A stretch of DNA of 38,040 nucleotides from Hysterium pulicare CBS 123377 (Eukaryota > Ascomycota > Dothideomycetes > Hysteriales > Hysteriaceae). Where the stretch lies: assembly GCA_000467715.1 (NCBI GenBank), contig AJFK01000229.1:1-38040 (forward strand), written 5' to 3'. Below are positions 29,367-38,040 of the stretch, piece by piece; within the stretch, counting starts at the first letter, position 1; every line of letters begins with the position of its first letter. A program made the position numbers and the translations under genes. The notes below the pieces were generated by a model. That model did no database searches and was not told where the DNA came from. It was given only the letters and a program-made list of their open reading frames with translations.

Positions 29367-30425
29367 TGTTGTGAGGCTTAAAATCAATTGCGAGGTCGAG
29401 TGTGTCGTTAAAAGGCGTGTTGTGAGCTTTCGGAACAATGAATAGCTTTTTGAGCTGGTTTGCCTGCCCAAGTCAGTGCAGAGGACGATTGTGCTGCCAA
29501 AACGCGGACTAAACCAGCAGTCCTTTAGGGTCCTCAGTTCTCCTTTGCGTGAGGATTGCCTTCCAGGTAAGTCAATCTTGCTCTCGAAAGCTTCCCGTGT
29601 GCTTTCTGTTGTTTTCAGGCGTACGGAAGAAAACTTTGGCTTCTTGTGTCGGACCCAACGCGAAAGCTCTTGGGAATTTTCTACCAGTGAACCCAAGTCT
29701 TCGCAAGTCTATTGATATGCTTCTAGCAATGTTGGTATCTATATGGTAAGAATATGAGGCTGTGAATAGTCTTCTAGCTTGCTTGTTCACCACTGTCAGT
29801 CCAGAGGGCGACGTTTGCAGGAGTTAGGAGTTGATGTACCAGCAGCGACTTGGTGAGTCTAAATTGTATTTCTTCTACCGTCAAGGCAGCCCAATCCTGC
29901 TCTTGAAAGCCTGCGGAGCGGCGTTTATAGCTGCAGCGTCAAACGTAGCTGGCACTGAGAAGTGGCGCTGCGCACAATCGCCGCAGCTGATCTATGCGAA
30001 CATTCACATAAGCTAACTGCATCAGAGGCTCGAAGACAAGGACTTTTCTTACCGGCTTGTTGAGTGACTTGCCCTGGCGACGCCGAAGGACCCCCGTAGA
30101 GGTCGGGGGGGTAGGTGGTGAGGAAGAGAGAGCAGGTGAGGCGGAAGAAGTCTTGGCACAACGAGGCCCCCCCAGGTCCTCTGTTCGAAGTGTCTCGATT
30201 GATTGATCGTCAGCGCAAGTTTGTAGCACCCTGCTACATCACTACAAGCAGAAATCAAGCAGTGTGTAAGTGAACTGAATTCCTTGCCCCCTGGCAATGA
30301 TACTGAAAAGACTGGTTGGGCTAATTTTGGACTAGGACGAATCGCGAGGCCATCTTTACGTTCTATTGCAGTCTTCCTCCGGTGTCTGAAATACGAGTAC
30401 ACGCCTCAGGTCCTTGGAAACAATC
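29367..30425. other. gene-poor spacer
   Basis: This ~1.06 kb stretch has no supported gene. Several open frames exist on both strands but start with GTG/TTG and lack splice support. Confidence 0.45.
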
Positions 30426-30958
30426 ATGGGTGCAAGAGGAGTACCAAGAACGCGCCTGCGCCCATTACAACAGCATCAACCGCAGCTCCAGCTTCAGCCA
30501 CAGCTCCAACCACAGCATCAGCTTCAGCCACAGCTCCAACCACAGCATCAACATCAAACAGCCAACATCCGCATGATCCTGTGGTCCGTCATCCGTTGCA
30601 ACACTTTCAAGCTCGCCTTTGCAGGCTATCTACTCATTATGGAAACCTACAGTCGTTTCGCTTGCCCATCTACTATACCTGCTTGGGTAAGAGATAATTC
30701 CAATATTGTGAGCCAAAACTAACAAAAGAACAGGTCCATGCAATAATGTGGATCTTTAAAGGTCTCTACTTGTTCATCTTGGCGTATTTGGCAACAAGGG
30801 TATTTCCGTGTAACGGCGACTTTCATGATCTCGGCACCATCTTCTGTTGTGTCTTCAGTGTTTTCATCGGGTTGGAAATGTCACTGCGGTCACCCCAGCC
30901 GGGTCCTCAGTGTCAGAGTTTGGCGGACTTGATACTAGGATTGGATTCGAGCTACTGA
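30426..30958 (+). CDS. possible small Gln-rich membrane protein, 161 aa, one intron
   Basis: Low-confidence gene. ATG 30426 in a good context (CAATCATGG) opens MGARGVPRTRLRPLQQHQ. A Gln/Leu/Pro/His repeat encoded by a 30-bp tandem repeat follows, then ILWSVIRCNTFKLAFAGYLL. An excellent 47-nt intron (30687-30733) has GTAAGA, AACTAAC and AACAG and keeps phase 0. Exon 2 encodes a hydrophobic stretch, IMWIFKGLYLFILAYLA, and LGTIFCCVFSVFIGLEM. Two or three membrane segments are likely. Another frame after ~30870 (GNVTAVTPAGSSVSEFGG) also looks coding-like, so a further intron and a different end are possible. I do not recognise the family. Confidence 0.35.
30491..30550 (+). repeat. 30-bp tandem repeat, two identical copies
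   Basis: The unit GCTTCAGCCACAGCTCCAAC plus CACAGCATCA occurs twice without mismatch, with partial units on both sides. In the frame of the candidate gene it encodes a ten-residue Gln/Leu/Pro/His repeat; in another frame it encodes Ser/Ala/Thr. Confidence 0.85.
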
Positions 30959-31386
30959 ATACCCTACTCGTACAGAGAGCGAGGCCATTGAATTGCCATT
31001 GGCGGCTTGAGCAGTTGGAGGGTAATTGAACTTCAGGGTTACGAGGGAAAGTTGAGATGGAGAAGTCGCAGTTCAGAACACTCGTGTCTGCGTGAGTGAT
31101 AGCTTCACAAGCAAATGTGAAGTATTAATAGGATTTCGGTAACGTTATTGAAACACAATTTCAGGCAGATGATTCATTGACCTCAAAATTCACTGATAGG
31201 CATGAACCGATTCTCGCAGCCCGTCCTAACATCCCTACTACATATTTAATGACCTTAACTCTCGATACGCCCTCCCCATCTACCTCCTGACACCAACCCG
31301 CTATACACATACCACAACTACCCCATTCCCCACCTTGAGATCATTTCAATCAATCAGAACCAAAGAAGCCATCTCGTGGATTCACA

Positions 31387-32472
31387 ATGAACAGCCCACC
31401 GCCTATCCTCACACTCCCTGAGCCAGAACGCTTCGCTGCTATATCAGCTAAACCTTACATAAACATTCACACAGGAACCTCGATAATATACCGCAGCCTC
31501 CCCAAGCCCGTTCTCCTAGCCTTCGCACCAGTCCTCGAGTCTCTCATGAGCCCGCTCTCAGACATGATCTTCCTAAAACAAGATGATGGTATCCCCACAA
31601 TCACATCTAAGGAGGGAGAAATGGTCCTAGATTGGATCTCGGACGTTGTGCGAGATCCCAAGAAGTATAACGAGGGATGGGATGAGACGGGAAAGCAAAA
31701 AGAGGAGTTACCAAAGCTGATTGCGCTACACCGTGGCTTCGTCGCGTTTGCAATGAATAAGCAAGATCAGGAGATACGAGAAATCATCATGGCCCGAATG
31801 ATCAACAAAGAGTTGTACGCTACGATTCTTCGTACACTATGGGATGCAGAACAAGCGCGATGGGAGGATAAAGGGATGGAGAAGAATGTTTATGTGAGGC
31901 TGATGCTGTGGAATATCCGCAAGTATGCACTCGGAACGTTCTTGAACAATAGCTCGGGCAACGAGCGCTGGCGGAAGAAAATCCTGGAGTTCGTGGAGAC
32001 TGAGGAGACCGGGTTCATAAAGGAGTGGTTGAAGGAAGAGGATCCAGAACTCGAAGCTTCAATTAAGCAGTGGAGCAATGCTCGGACTGTTCAACGATTG
32101 ATTGACAATGCCGGGAAGCAGATCCCCAAAACTCCTGCTCGACCGTCAGCACAACTTAAACCGAAACAAGTTCCTGAGCACTCGAAGAAGTCGCATAACC
32201 GGGCCGGACAAAAGAGTAACGCCCCACGTCCTACGCCGGAAGAGTATGCGGAGGCAAAGAAGAAGCTTTTCGAGAACATCAATGAGTGGGTACAATATCG
32301 AGATAGTATCCCACTTAGAACGGCGGAGATGTTTAGAAAGAAGAGAGAAGAGTGGGAGAAGGAGGAAGAATCGGCGGTGAGAATGCTTAGAGGCGAGATT
32401 GAACAAAACCTGGATGAGGAAGGTGCTGAATTGGAAGACGATAAAGATGAGATCAAATGGAGGGGATGGTAA
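31387..32472 (+). CDS. divergent BTB-like paralogue 3, 361 aa
   Basis: Single-exon gene, ATG 31387 after a CA-rich leader. It is the only intact member of this family on the plus strand. The BTB-like part is YINIHTGTSIIYRSLPKPVL and LAFAPVLESLMSPL (~residues 24-60). It continues with MVLDWISDVV, LIALHRGFVAFAMN and a helix around TILRTLWDAEQARWED. The C-terminal third is long, charged and probably coiled: AEAKKKLFENINEWVQYRD, then RKKREEWEKEEESAVRML, ending in an acidic DDKDEIKWRGW. The basic Pro-rich linker between them (~250-285) is disordered-looking. No membrane segment. Function unknown. Confidence 0.7.
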   Translation: MNSPPPILTLPEPERFAAISAKPYINIHTGTSIIYRSLPKPVLLAFAPVLESLMSPLSDMIFLKQDDGIPTITSKEGEMVLDWISDVVRDPKKYNEGWDETGKQKEELPKLIALHRGFVAFAMNKQDQEIREIIMARMINKELYATILRTLWDAEQARWEDKGMEKNVYVRLMLWNIRKYALGTFLNNSSGNERWRKKILEFVETEETGFIKEWLKEEDPELEASIKQWSNARTVQRLIDNAGKQIPKTPARPSAQLKPKQVPEHSKKSHNRAGQKSNAPRPTPEEYAEAKKKLFENINEWVQYRDSIPLRTAEMFRKKREEWEKEEESAVRMLRGEIEQNLDEEGAELEDDKDEIKWRGW

Positions 32473-33590
32473 TGGTGCCGCCCATGCCGCTGACGGATTA
32501 TGGATTCATATACCGAACGCTTCTAGTGCTTGAAAAGAAACTCGAGACACTAAATAAAAGAGGCGATGGTTGCTATTGGTAAGGGAGGATTACATATCAG
32601 ATTCCAAATAGATCTCTATACGGATAGTTCAAAATGAGTCTTGCATTACATATCAAAAATCCGTGGATACTCACATTCTTATATGATGAGGGATCTGCAA
32701 TGAGTAGGGTAATCATCGACGCTGGGCTATCCCTGGGCGAATCGAGGCTGTCACAGCATAGTGATGATTCTTGACCCCTGCGACCAGCATTACTAAGGAT
32801 ATCGCACTGTGAAGGCTGCCATAATAGTCGCAAAATCCTCAGGTAGGGAATAAATTATACTCAGGTAGCCGACCACAGCCTACGAATTTCACGCGCAACA
32901 CAGCAACGTATTACAAGCCTTCCCTATAATTATAATCCCATAATAGTTTAGCTTTTGAACAGATGTTAAATTAAGTCACGAATCAACCTTGTGAATTTAG
33001 AGTTACATTCAAGTCTCTAATGAGTATATATGTGCAGCGAGAGGAGCCAGAACAACCCAAAAAATGGTTGTCAAAGGACACCTATGCCTATAAGAGCACG
33101 TCCATGTATGAACAAGCACGTCCAGGAAACCAAAACCCGATCCTCTAAGGATTCAAGCTGAATTCTCGCCATCAATGAGTTGTAAACCAGGCCCAGGTTG
33201 GCGGTCCTACTTCTTCGGCTTATTTTCCAGTCCCATTCTCGCAAGACTCTTTACCCAACCCTACCAAACCTCAACCAACAAGATTGCTTGGTTGAAGTTA
33301 GATGTATGTTGTATGGTCGTCGTATACTCCAACAATTCAATAGAATGGCTGGTTGGGAGGCATAGGGCGACGGCGCGGAGCCGAGTCTCCTCCAAAGCGA
33401 TTCTTTTGATCCATGATCCACCTCACTAAAGGTGGGAGTACAATTAGCAAATTGTTCGAAAAGTGCTAGAACCCACTTGATACTTTTACTTATAATGTTC
33501 TGGTTACCAGACACTACTTAAGTGGGATGTAGATAGTGAACTTATAAGCGAAAAGTATAAACTCGGGAACATAGACTTTGTACTGGGACC
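32473..33590. other. gene-poor spacer
   Basis: About 1.1 kb without a supported gene. The sequence is AT-rich in places (32860-33060). Open frames begin at non-ATG codons and lack splice signals. Confidence 0.5.
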
Positions 33591-34350
33591 TTACGTACTG
33601 AAGACGAATTCCTTGACCCTCGGATCAGTCCGCTTCTCCAACAACATCTCATATACCGGCGTTATTTCAGGGCCAAGCTCCTTATAACGAGCTTTTAGTT
33701 TGAACAACAGCTCGGGCTGTGACTTCAAGAAATCTTTCAATGCCTGAAGCTTTTCCCTGTCGTCGTCAATACCAAATTTGCAGCCAGTGATACGAATTAG
33801 ATTATCAATCAACGCTTTGTAGAGCTCGGAGCTGTCATTGGTGACGTTGAGCTTGTCCCAAATTTGCATTACTTCCTCCACAGTAAGTAGTTGCTTCTTG
33901 AGTCGGTCGATGATGATAGCAAGGACCTGCGGTTTCTCTTCTGTCATCCCAAGGACGTCCAGAAGATGGTACATGCCAACTGCGACGATCATGCTCTCGG
34001 GTATGGTGTGGAATGTCGTAGTCTCACTCAGAACGCAAGCTTCGCGCACCCAGTTCATGACAAGGGAGACGGCGAGCTGTGACTCGACATGAGCCGGTAG
34101 TATGAGAACATCATTCCGCACGAGGCGTGTAGCGTTTGGGGCGTCTGCAATAAGGAATCAGTTAAGAATGACCAAGAGACGTGACCATAAACATACAGGC
34201 TTCCAACGCTGGTGCCGTCACGATGGAAGTTGTCTCCTGGCCGATGCTAACCATCAAAACTCCGATACGAGGATAGTCCTCGATAAGGCGGCGACGAAAT
34301 CCTAGGTTGTAGCCACGAGAAATCGAAACTTTAGAAGGTTCGATTGACAT
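33591..34350 (-). CDS. divergent BTB-like paralogue 4, 235 aa, one intron
   Basis: Start ATG 34350 (MSIEPSKVSISRGYNL). Exon 1 is 34350-34197 and exon 2 is 34144-33591. The 52-nt intron has GTATGT, CTTAACTGATT and TTGCAG; phase 1 joins as EA|Y|APNATRLV. This restores the BTB-like unit IGVLMVSIGQETTSIV, PALEAYAPNATRLVR. The shared core follows: DVLILPAHVESQLAVSLVM, NWVREAC, MIVAVGMYHLLDVLGM, LLTVEEVMQIWDKL and SELYKALIDNLIRITG. The end resembles the other copies (FLKSQPELLFKLKARY). The RNDVLILPAHVE segment lines up with NLEVLRLPAHAVE of the 36293 gene. It appears intact and slightly short. Confidence 0.68.
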
Positions 34351-34928
34351 GACTGAAAGAGCAACCGCGCCGGTGATTTCTACGTCTTCAGTCAGTAATC
34401 GCTAATAGGGGTGCTAATGCCATAGTTACGAGTACATACGAGAATAAGAGTGTAGTCAAAAGAGATACTAAACCGCACTGATCCTGTGTCAGTGTTAAGT
34501 TCGCAGATGAGCTGTCTTCCACTGGGCTGTGCTCAAGAACGACGAAATGAAAGTTAGTTGTCGTTGTTCTTTGCGAGTCCGTTATGTAGTTTAAATGCAC
34601 TGCCCATGCTAAAAGTGTGAGTCTGAAGTTGGGTCGTGCTACCTTGAACAAAAGAACCATTCACCCAAATTTCAATTACGACTACACTTCGCCGTAGCTC
34701 TTCCGTGAAGAAACAAGCATCTCTATTACTTCTCATGGACCTTCCACACCACCTAAATGCCTCTCGATTCGTTGCCAGCAAGCGCGTACATAATCTTCTA
34801 GATTGTAGAGCAAATTGCATTCTGAGTCCTAAAGTCTGGACACGGCTATTCATTACTGGCCGTTTATGCCAGCCATTGCTTCGAAAAGTACCTTTCGATT
34901 TAAACCCCAAATTCTCTATCAATCCAGC
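34351..34928. other. spacer between BTB-like copies
   Basis: This 578 nt stretch lies upstream of paralogue 4 and downstream of the broken copy. I see no supported coding frame. Confidence 0.5.
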
Positions 34929-35862
34929 CTAACATACGAAACGGCACCATATCAGCAGCATACCCAATGTCCTATCCTTAAAGGCCTGTGACAGTATACT
35001 GGCGAGATTTGAGCTCATGCTCCCATACATCACCTCGATGGTTGGACGTGTCGTTCTCCTGACGCCACTTTCAATTAGCATCGCGCTAAGGGACACTTCA
35101 TGGCTCTTCTTCTTCTGAAGATACTCTTCGCGCTTCGCAGCCTTCTCCTGCCTCTTCTTCTCTTGTTTGTTCTTGCGAGCCCGATATTGCTCCAATGTCT
35201 CTTTAAAGACAGCCTTATCGTTATTCTCTTTATTGCCGATACATTCCCGGAGCTCATTGTTGGATCACATATATTTCTCAATTTGCTGGCCATTCGGAAG
35301 AGTCTTGTTCTCCCAGAAATATACAACGTCCTTCACCATAGCATGCACACACTTCGAATCGCCCGCAAGCTTCACCCAGTTCTCCTTAATCTGTTCAAGA
35401 GAAAGTGGCTTGTCATGCCTGAGTTTCTTGATGAACTCGCTCATACGGTACGCGTCTTCCCCAAGATCGAGAAGTTTAAGAATACGAGCCAGATATACAG
35501 CACCCATGAGATTATTGAGGGCCTTCAGTTCGAGGAGGAAACTCGACAAACAGGCTGTTTTCGCCCAGTCTACAAAGAGCTTGACGTCTTGTATATCCGA
35601 GGCGATAGTATTAGGAAGCATAAAGACCCCCCGAACTGAACCAGTTCCGATACCTTATCGATAGAACTTCTCAGATTCCGACGCGAATGCGACAAGCATG
35701 CGGCGAGGGGCACCTTTCAAGACGTTTTGGCCTGTACCAACTGCGATGTTTATCTTAAGGCCACGCTGAAGGGCCTTGCGATCCTCGAGGGGCATGGGCT
35801 TGGCTATGTCAAGGACTGATTGCGTGGAGGGAGGATGCACGGAGTACGTATGGAATGCAGAT
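34929..35862 (-). pseudogene. BTB-like paralogue 5, broken by two in-frame stops
   Basis: One reading frame on the minus strand runs from 35862 to 34929 with clear family content: LEDRKALQRGLKINIAVG, RMLVAFASESEKF, VFMLPNTIASDIQDVKLFV, DWAKTAC, MGAVYLARILKLLDLG, LSLEQIKENWVKL, KCVHAMVKDVVYFW, then a Lys/Arg/Glu-rich end. Two stops interrupt it: TAA at 35657-35655 and TGA at 35267-35265. Alignment with the intact gene at 36293 keeps equal spacing across both sites, so they replace single residues and are not intron edges. No frameshift is visible. An upstream intron (GTAAGT to TTTTCAG, acceptor before 35862) seems preserved, but no ATG is found in the preceding exon. This is probably a recent pseudogene; sequencing errors are the alternative. 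Confidence 0.65.
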
Positions 35863-36292
35863 CTGAAAATTAAGGGTCTGGATACTATATCAGAATTTGT
35901 TTGAATGACTTACTTGCACGAGCATGCACTATTGTCAAACAAAGGCAAAATCTAAGAATTTGGTATATGCACCTTGCTGTGGGCCATGAATATTATTTAT
36001 TTCAACACTGGGGATATTGAAGAAGAAGCATATAATTTTTGCAAGTGTTTTGTCATTTTGTTGACTTTCTAAGAAAAGAATTGAATAGTTTCGAATGTGG
36101 CTCCATACTGTGCAATCTAGATCAAAGCCAACAGAGCCGTTTGAGACTTTGCACTTAAAGAAGGACATCCCCTACACCACACTAGTATAGCCAAATAGCC
36201 ATCGTGACAGTGGTTGTGCCCGGCAAACGTATGCCTCGCTTCTTAATCACTGTCGGTGAAACCGTAGCTACCTTACCCAAGTTGCCCCGCGT
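35863..36292. other. spacer with decayed 5' end of paralogue 5
   Basis: It contains the probable 5' intron of the broken copy (GTAAGT near 35910). A 77-aa ATG frame on the minus strand (36168-35935, MSFFKCKVSNGSVGF) has no recognised relatives and I do not call it. Confidence 0.4.
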
Positions 36293-37120
36293 CTACCATG
36301 GGGCATCGGCGTTAGCAGTCTCGAGCCCCTTGGCGAGCTTGCGCTGCTCATACTCTCGAGCACGACGCTCATGGAATTGGTCCGGGGTCTCAGGTTGGTG
36401 CTTCTCGTTCTCCTCGAAAGAATAAAAGCGCGCCGCAAGTTCAGGCTCCGAGTCAATAAGCTCCAGGGTACGCTGGAAATCTCGAAGCGTATTGTTGTTG
36501 TACTTTATATGCATGTTCTTGATCATGAAGTACGTGTATTTGCATTCCGACGGCAACTTGAACCAGAGCTCCTTGACTTGGTTGAAATAAAGCTGTTTAC
36601 GGAGCAAAGTGTCGACGAAGCGGTCCATTCGATTGGCGTCTTTCTTAAAGCCGAGTACCACCATTGCACGGGCTAGATAGATGGCGGAGACAAGATGGTT
36701 AGGGGCGCGTAGCTGGTAGAGCCCTTCGTCGGATTTACAGGCAGCCTGCATCCACGCGATCACCATCTTGACACCCTGACGCTCGACGGCGTGCGCAGGA
36801 AGACGGAGAACTTCGAGATTAGTCTCCGGATCACGCTTGAGAAGGGGGCGAATCTTTTCAAAGCCGGCGAACCGAATGAGCATCTTCTTGGAAACAGCCT
36901 GCATTAGGGTGATGCCAGTATGTCCCAAGACGATATCGACCCGACGGCTGTATTTGAGAGCATGGCGCTCTTCGAGAGACATGGACTGGGCGATAGCGAG
37001 GAGGGTATTTGGAATATACGATTTTGAGTCTCCGCCATTAAGAGAAAGCTCATTCATCTTCGCCAGAGCTTCATCAAAATCTTCCCCAGGCTGTGCCATT
37101 GTAACATTTGTGGAGGTCAT
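36293..37120 (-). CDS. divergent BTB-like paralogue 6, 275 aa
   Basis: Single exon. The frame is open a little upstream, but the first ATG is 37120 (MTSTNVTMAQPGEDFDEAL). It is the best reference copy of the local family. BTB-like part: RRVDIVLGHTGITLMQAVS and KKMLIRFAGFEKIRPLL (~residues 65-100). Core: EVLRLPAHAVERQGVKMVI, AWMQAACKS, LVSAIYLARAMVVLGF, LYFNQVKELWFKLPSECKY and TYFMIKNMHIKY. C-terminus: ELIDSEPELAARFYSFEE, then a charged helix (FHERRAREYEQRKLAKG) and DAPW. No membrane segment or catalytic motif. Classical BTB proteins mediate dimerisation or Cul3 binding; whether these divergent copies do is unknown. Confidence 0.7.
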   Translation of the reverse strand: MTSTNVTMAQPGEDFDEALAKMNELSLNGGDSKSYIPNTLLAIAQSMSLEERHALKYSRRVDIVLGHTGITLMQAVSKKMLIRFAGFEKIRPLLKRDPETNLEVLRLPAHAVERQGVKMVIAWMQAACKSDEGLYQLRAPNHLVSAIYLARAMVVLGFKKDANRMDRFVDTLLRKQLYFNQVKELWFKLPSECKYTYFMIKNMHIKYNNNTLRDFQRTLELIDSEPELAARFYSFEENEKHQPETPDQFHERRAREYEQRKLAKGLETANADAPW

Positions 37121-38040
37121 TGTGATAGTCTTCAACGAACTCGAAGGTGTGTCGAAAGGTCGCAGTGATGTTTTTGGTTGTAGGCGTTGTGTTGAGAGGT
37201 TGTTTGGTGTAGGTTGGAAGAGTTTGATGCAGATCTTAGGAGAGACTTCAGGGGTTTAAGTAATCCTCGAGTCACAGTGAAACCAAAGAAGTGCATGATA
37301 TTGTATGTGAATACAGTTTTAGTCACATCACTTCTTTCAAGCCTTGTGAGGTATAACGAACTTTGTGAATCTCCAAAAAAATTCACTGCAAGACGGTTCT
37401 GAGTATGGACCGTTTGTTCGTGAACGGAACTTTTCTGCACGGACTCAAAGGCATTTTAGAGATACAACGCAATGATTGAGGCTTCGAGTGACCGCCGGAC
37501 GCTGTGATTGTATGAGGTCAAATCTTGTAAAGAGATTGGTGTACTTTACAGAACTCATGTCATGTCTTTTAGATCATAGTATACCAATATCCACTTACGT
37601 AAATTATCGTTCTCACTATTTCAGGTCTCCAAGCTAGATCTTCTCAAGTCTCTGGTTTCAGTGATTGAGCATCATTTGGTGTATGGGCTCTTCTATTGTT
37701 ACCAATAGGTAAGCTACGAGCACGTCAAGTCAAACAAAAAGGGGTAACGTTGAAAATGGTAGGGCACCAGAAGTAATGGACGACGTTAGACTAATATACA
37801 GAATCTCGGGAGGGGATTCTAGTTAGCACGCAGAGTTGTCTCATGATTCTTATTACGCTTCACATTTTTGCAGGGTCCTAGCTTTCTATATTTTTTTTCA
37901 TTCTGGTATCTGTTGGGTTTCGGCATACTGACTGCCATCGACATACTAAATGCCACCCAAATCACACATTATCTAGAGTGGAGAACCATCTCTCTAGATT
38001 ACAGTCCTAGCCATCTACTCCACCCATCTACTCCACCCAT
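37121..38040. other. right-edge intergenic region
   Basis: It holds the upstream region of paralogue 6. No supported gene follows within the window. The sequence is AT-rich, with a poly-T/T-rich tract near 37890. Confidence 0.5.
38011..38040 (+). repeat. 13-bp tandem repeat reaching the window edge
   Basis: The unit CCATCTACTCCAC occurs twice in full, followed by the first four bases of a third copy at the last base of the window, so the repeat probably continues beyond it. Confidence 0.7.

Noticed and set aside
35262-35660. Stop codons in BTB-like copy 5 as intron boundaries or programmed read-through.
   Set aside because: Spacing to the intact paralogue is unchanged across both stops, no plausible donor/acceptor pair brackets them, and no read-through context is apparent.

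Overview
The window looks like chromosomal DNA of a filamentous ascomycete (Pezizomycotina). Genes lie on both strands with short spacers. Introns are mostly 44-100 nt with GTAAGT-like donors, CTAAC/CTGAC-type branch sites and YAG acceptors. Several proteins belong to families typical of that group: an FLR1-type MFS drug transporter, a Fungal_trans_2-like regulator of the kind often annotated 'tachykinin family', and a PXB/DUF3818 protein. A Leotiomycete is my guess from the lineage-expanded families; nothing here proves it. I saw no rRNA, tRNA, CRISPR array or intact transposon.

Layout. (1) 0.4-6.0 kb: a small hypothetical gene, a conserved fungal multi-spanning membrane protein and a six-exon MFS transporter on the minus strand. 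(2) 7.4-16.6 kb: six consecutive plus-strand small genes, called A-F here, none of which I recognise. Each has a TATA-like box 65-160 nt before its ATG. Each encodes a soluble-looking, charged protein with no evident signal peptide and an acidic-W-x-x-[VIL] motif. In C, D, E and F that tryptophan is exactly 11 residues from the C-terminus. C and D share an N-terminus (GTGWWLGPEP). E and F share an unnamed ~85-residue module, once in E and twice in F, each copy split by an intron inside the same Trp codon. A possible relic of a C/D-type gene lies near 17.65 kb. (3) 18.1-26.1 kb: conserved genes: the transcription regulator, a large single-exon membrane-anchored protein, and a convergent PXB-DUF3818 protein. 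(4) 26.8-37.1 kb: six paralogues of a divergent BTB-like family (five apparently intact, one with two in-frame stops), mixed with long gene-poor spacers.

The most interesting content is array A-F. It combines different N-terminal parts with a conserved short C-terminal tail: between D and E, eight consecutive tail residues are identical although six of the eight codons differ, all synonymously. The tail core fits the Atg8-interacting motif (AIM/LIR), which is a hypothesis only. The BTB-like array is a second local gene expansion. Exon models were derived by hand from splice signals and reading-frame phase. Gene C and the low-confidence genes are the least certain.
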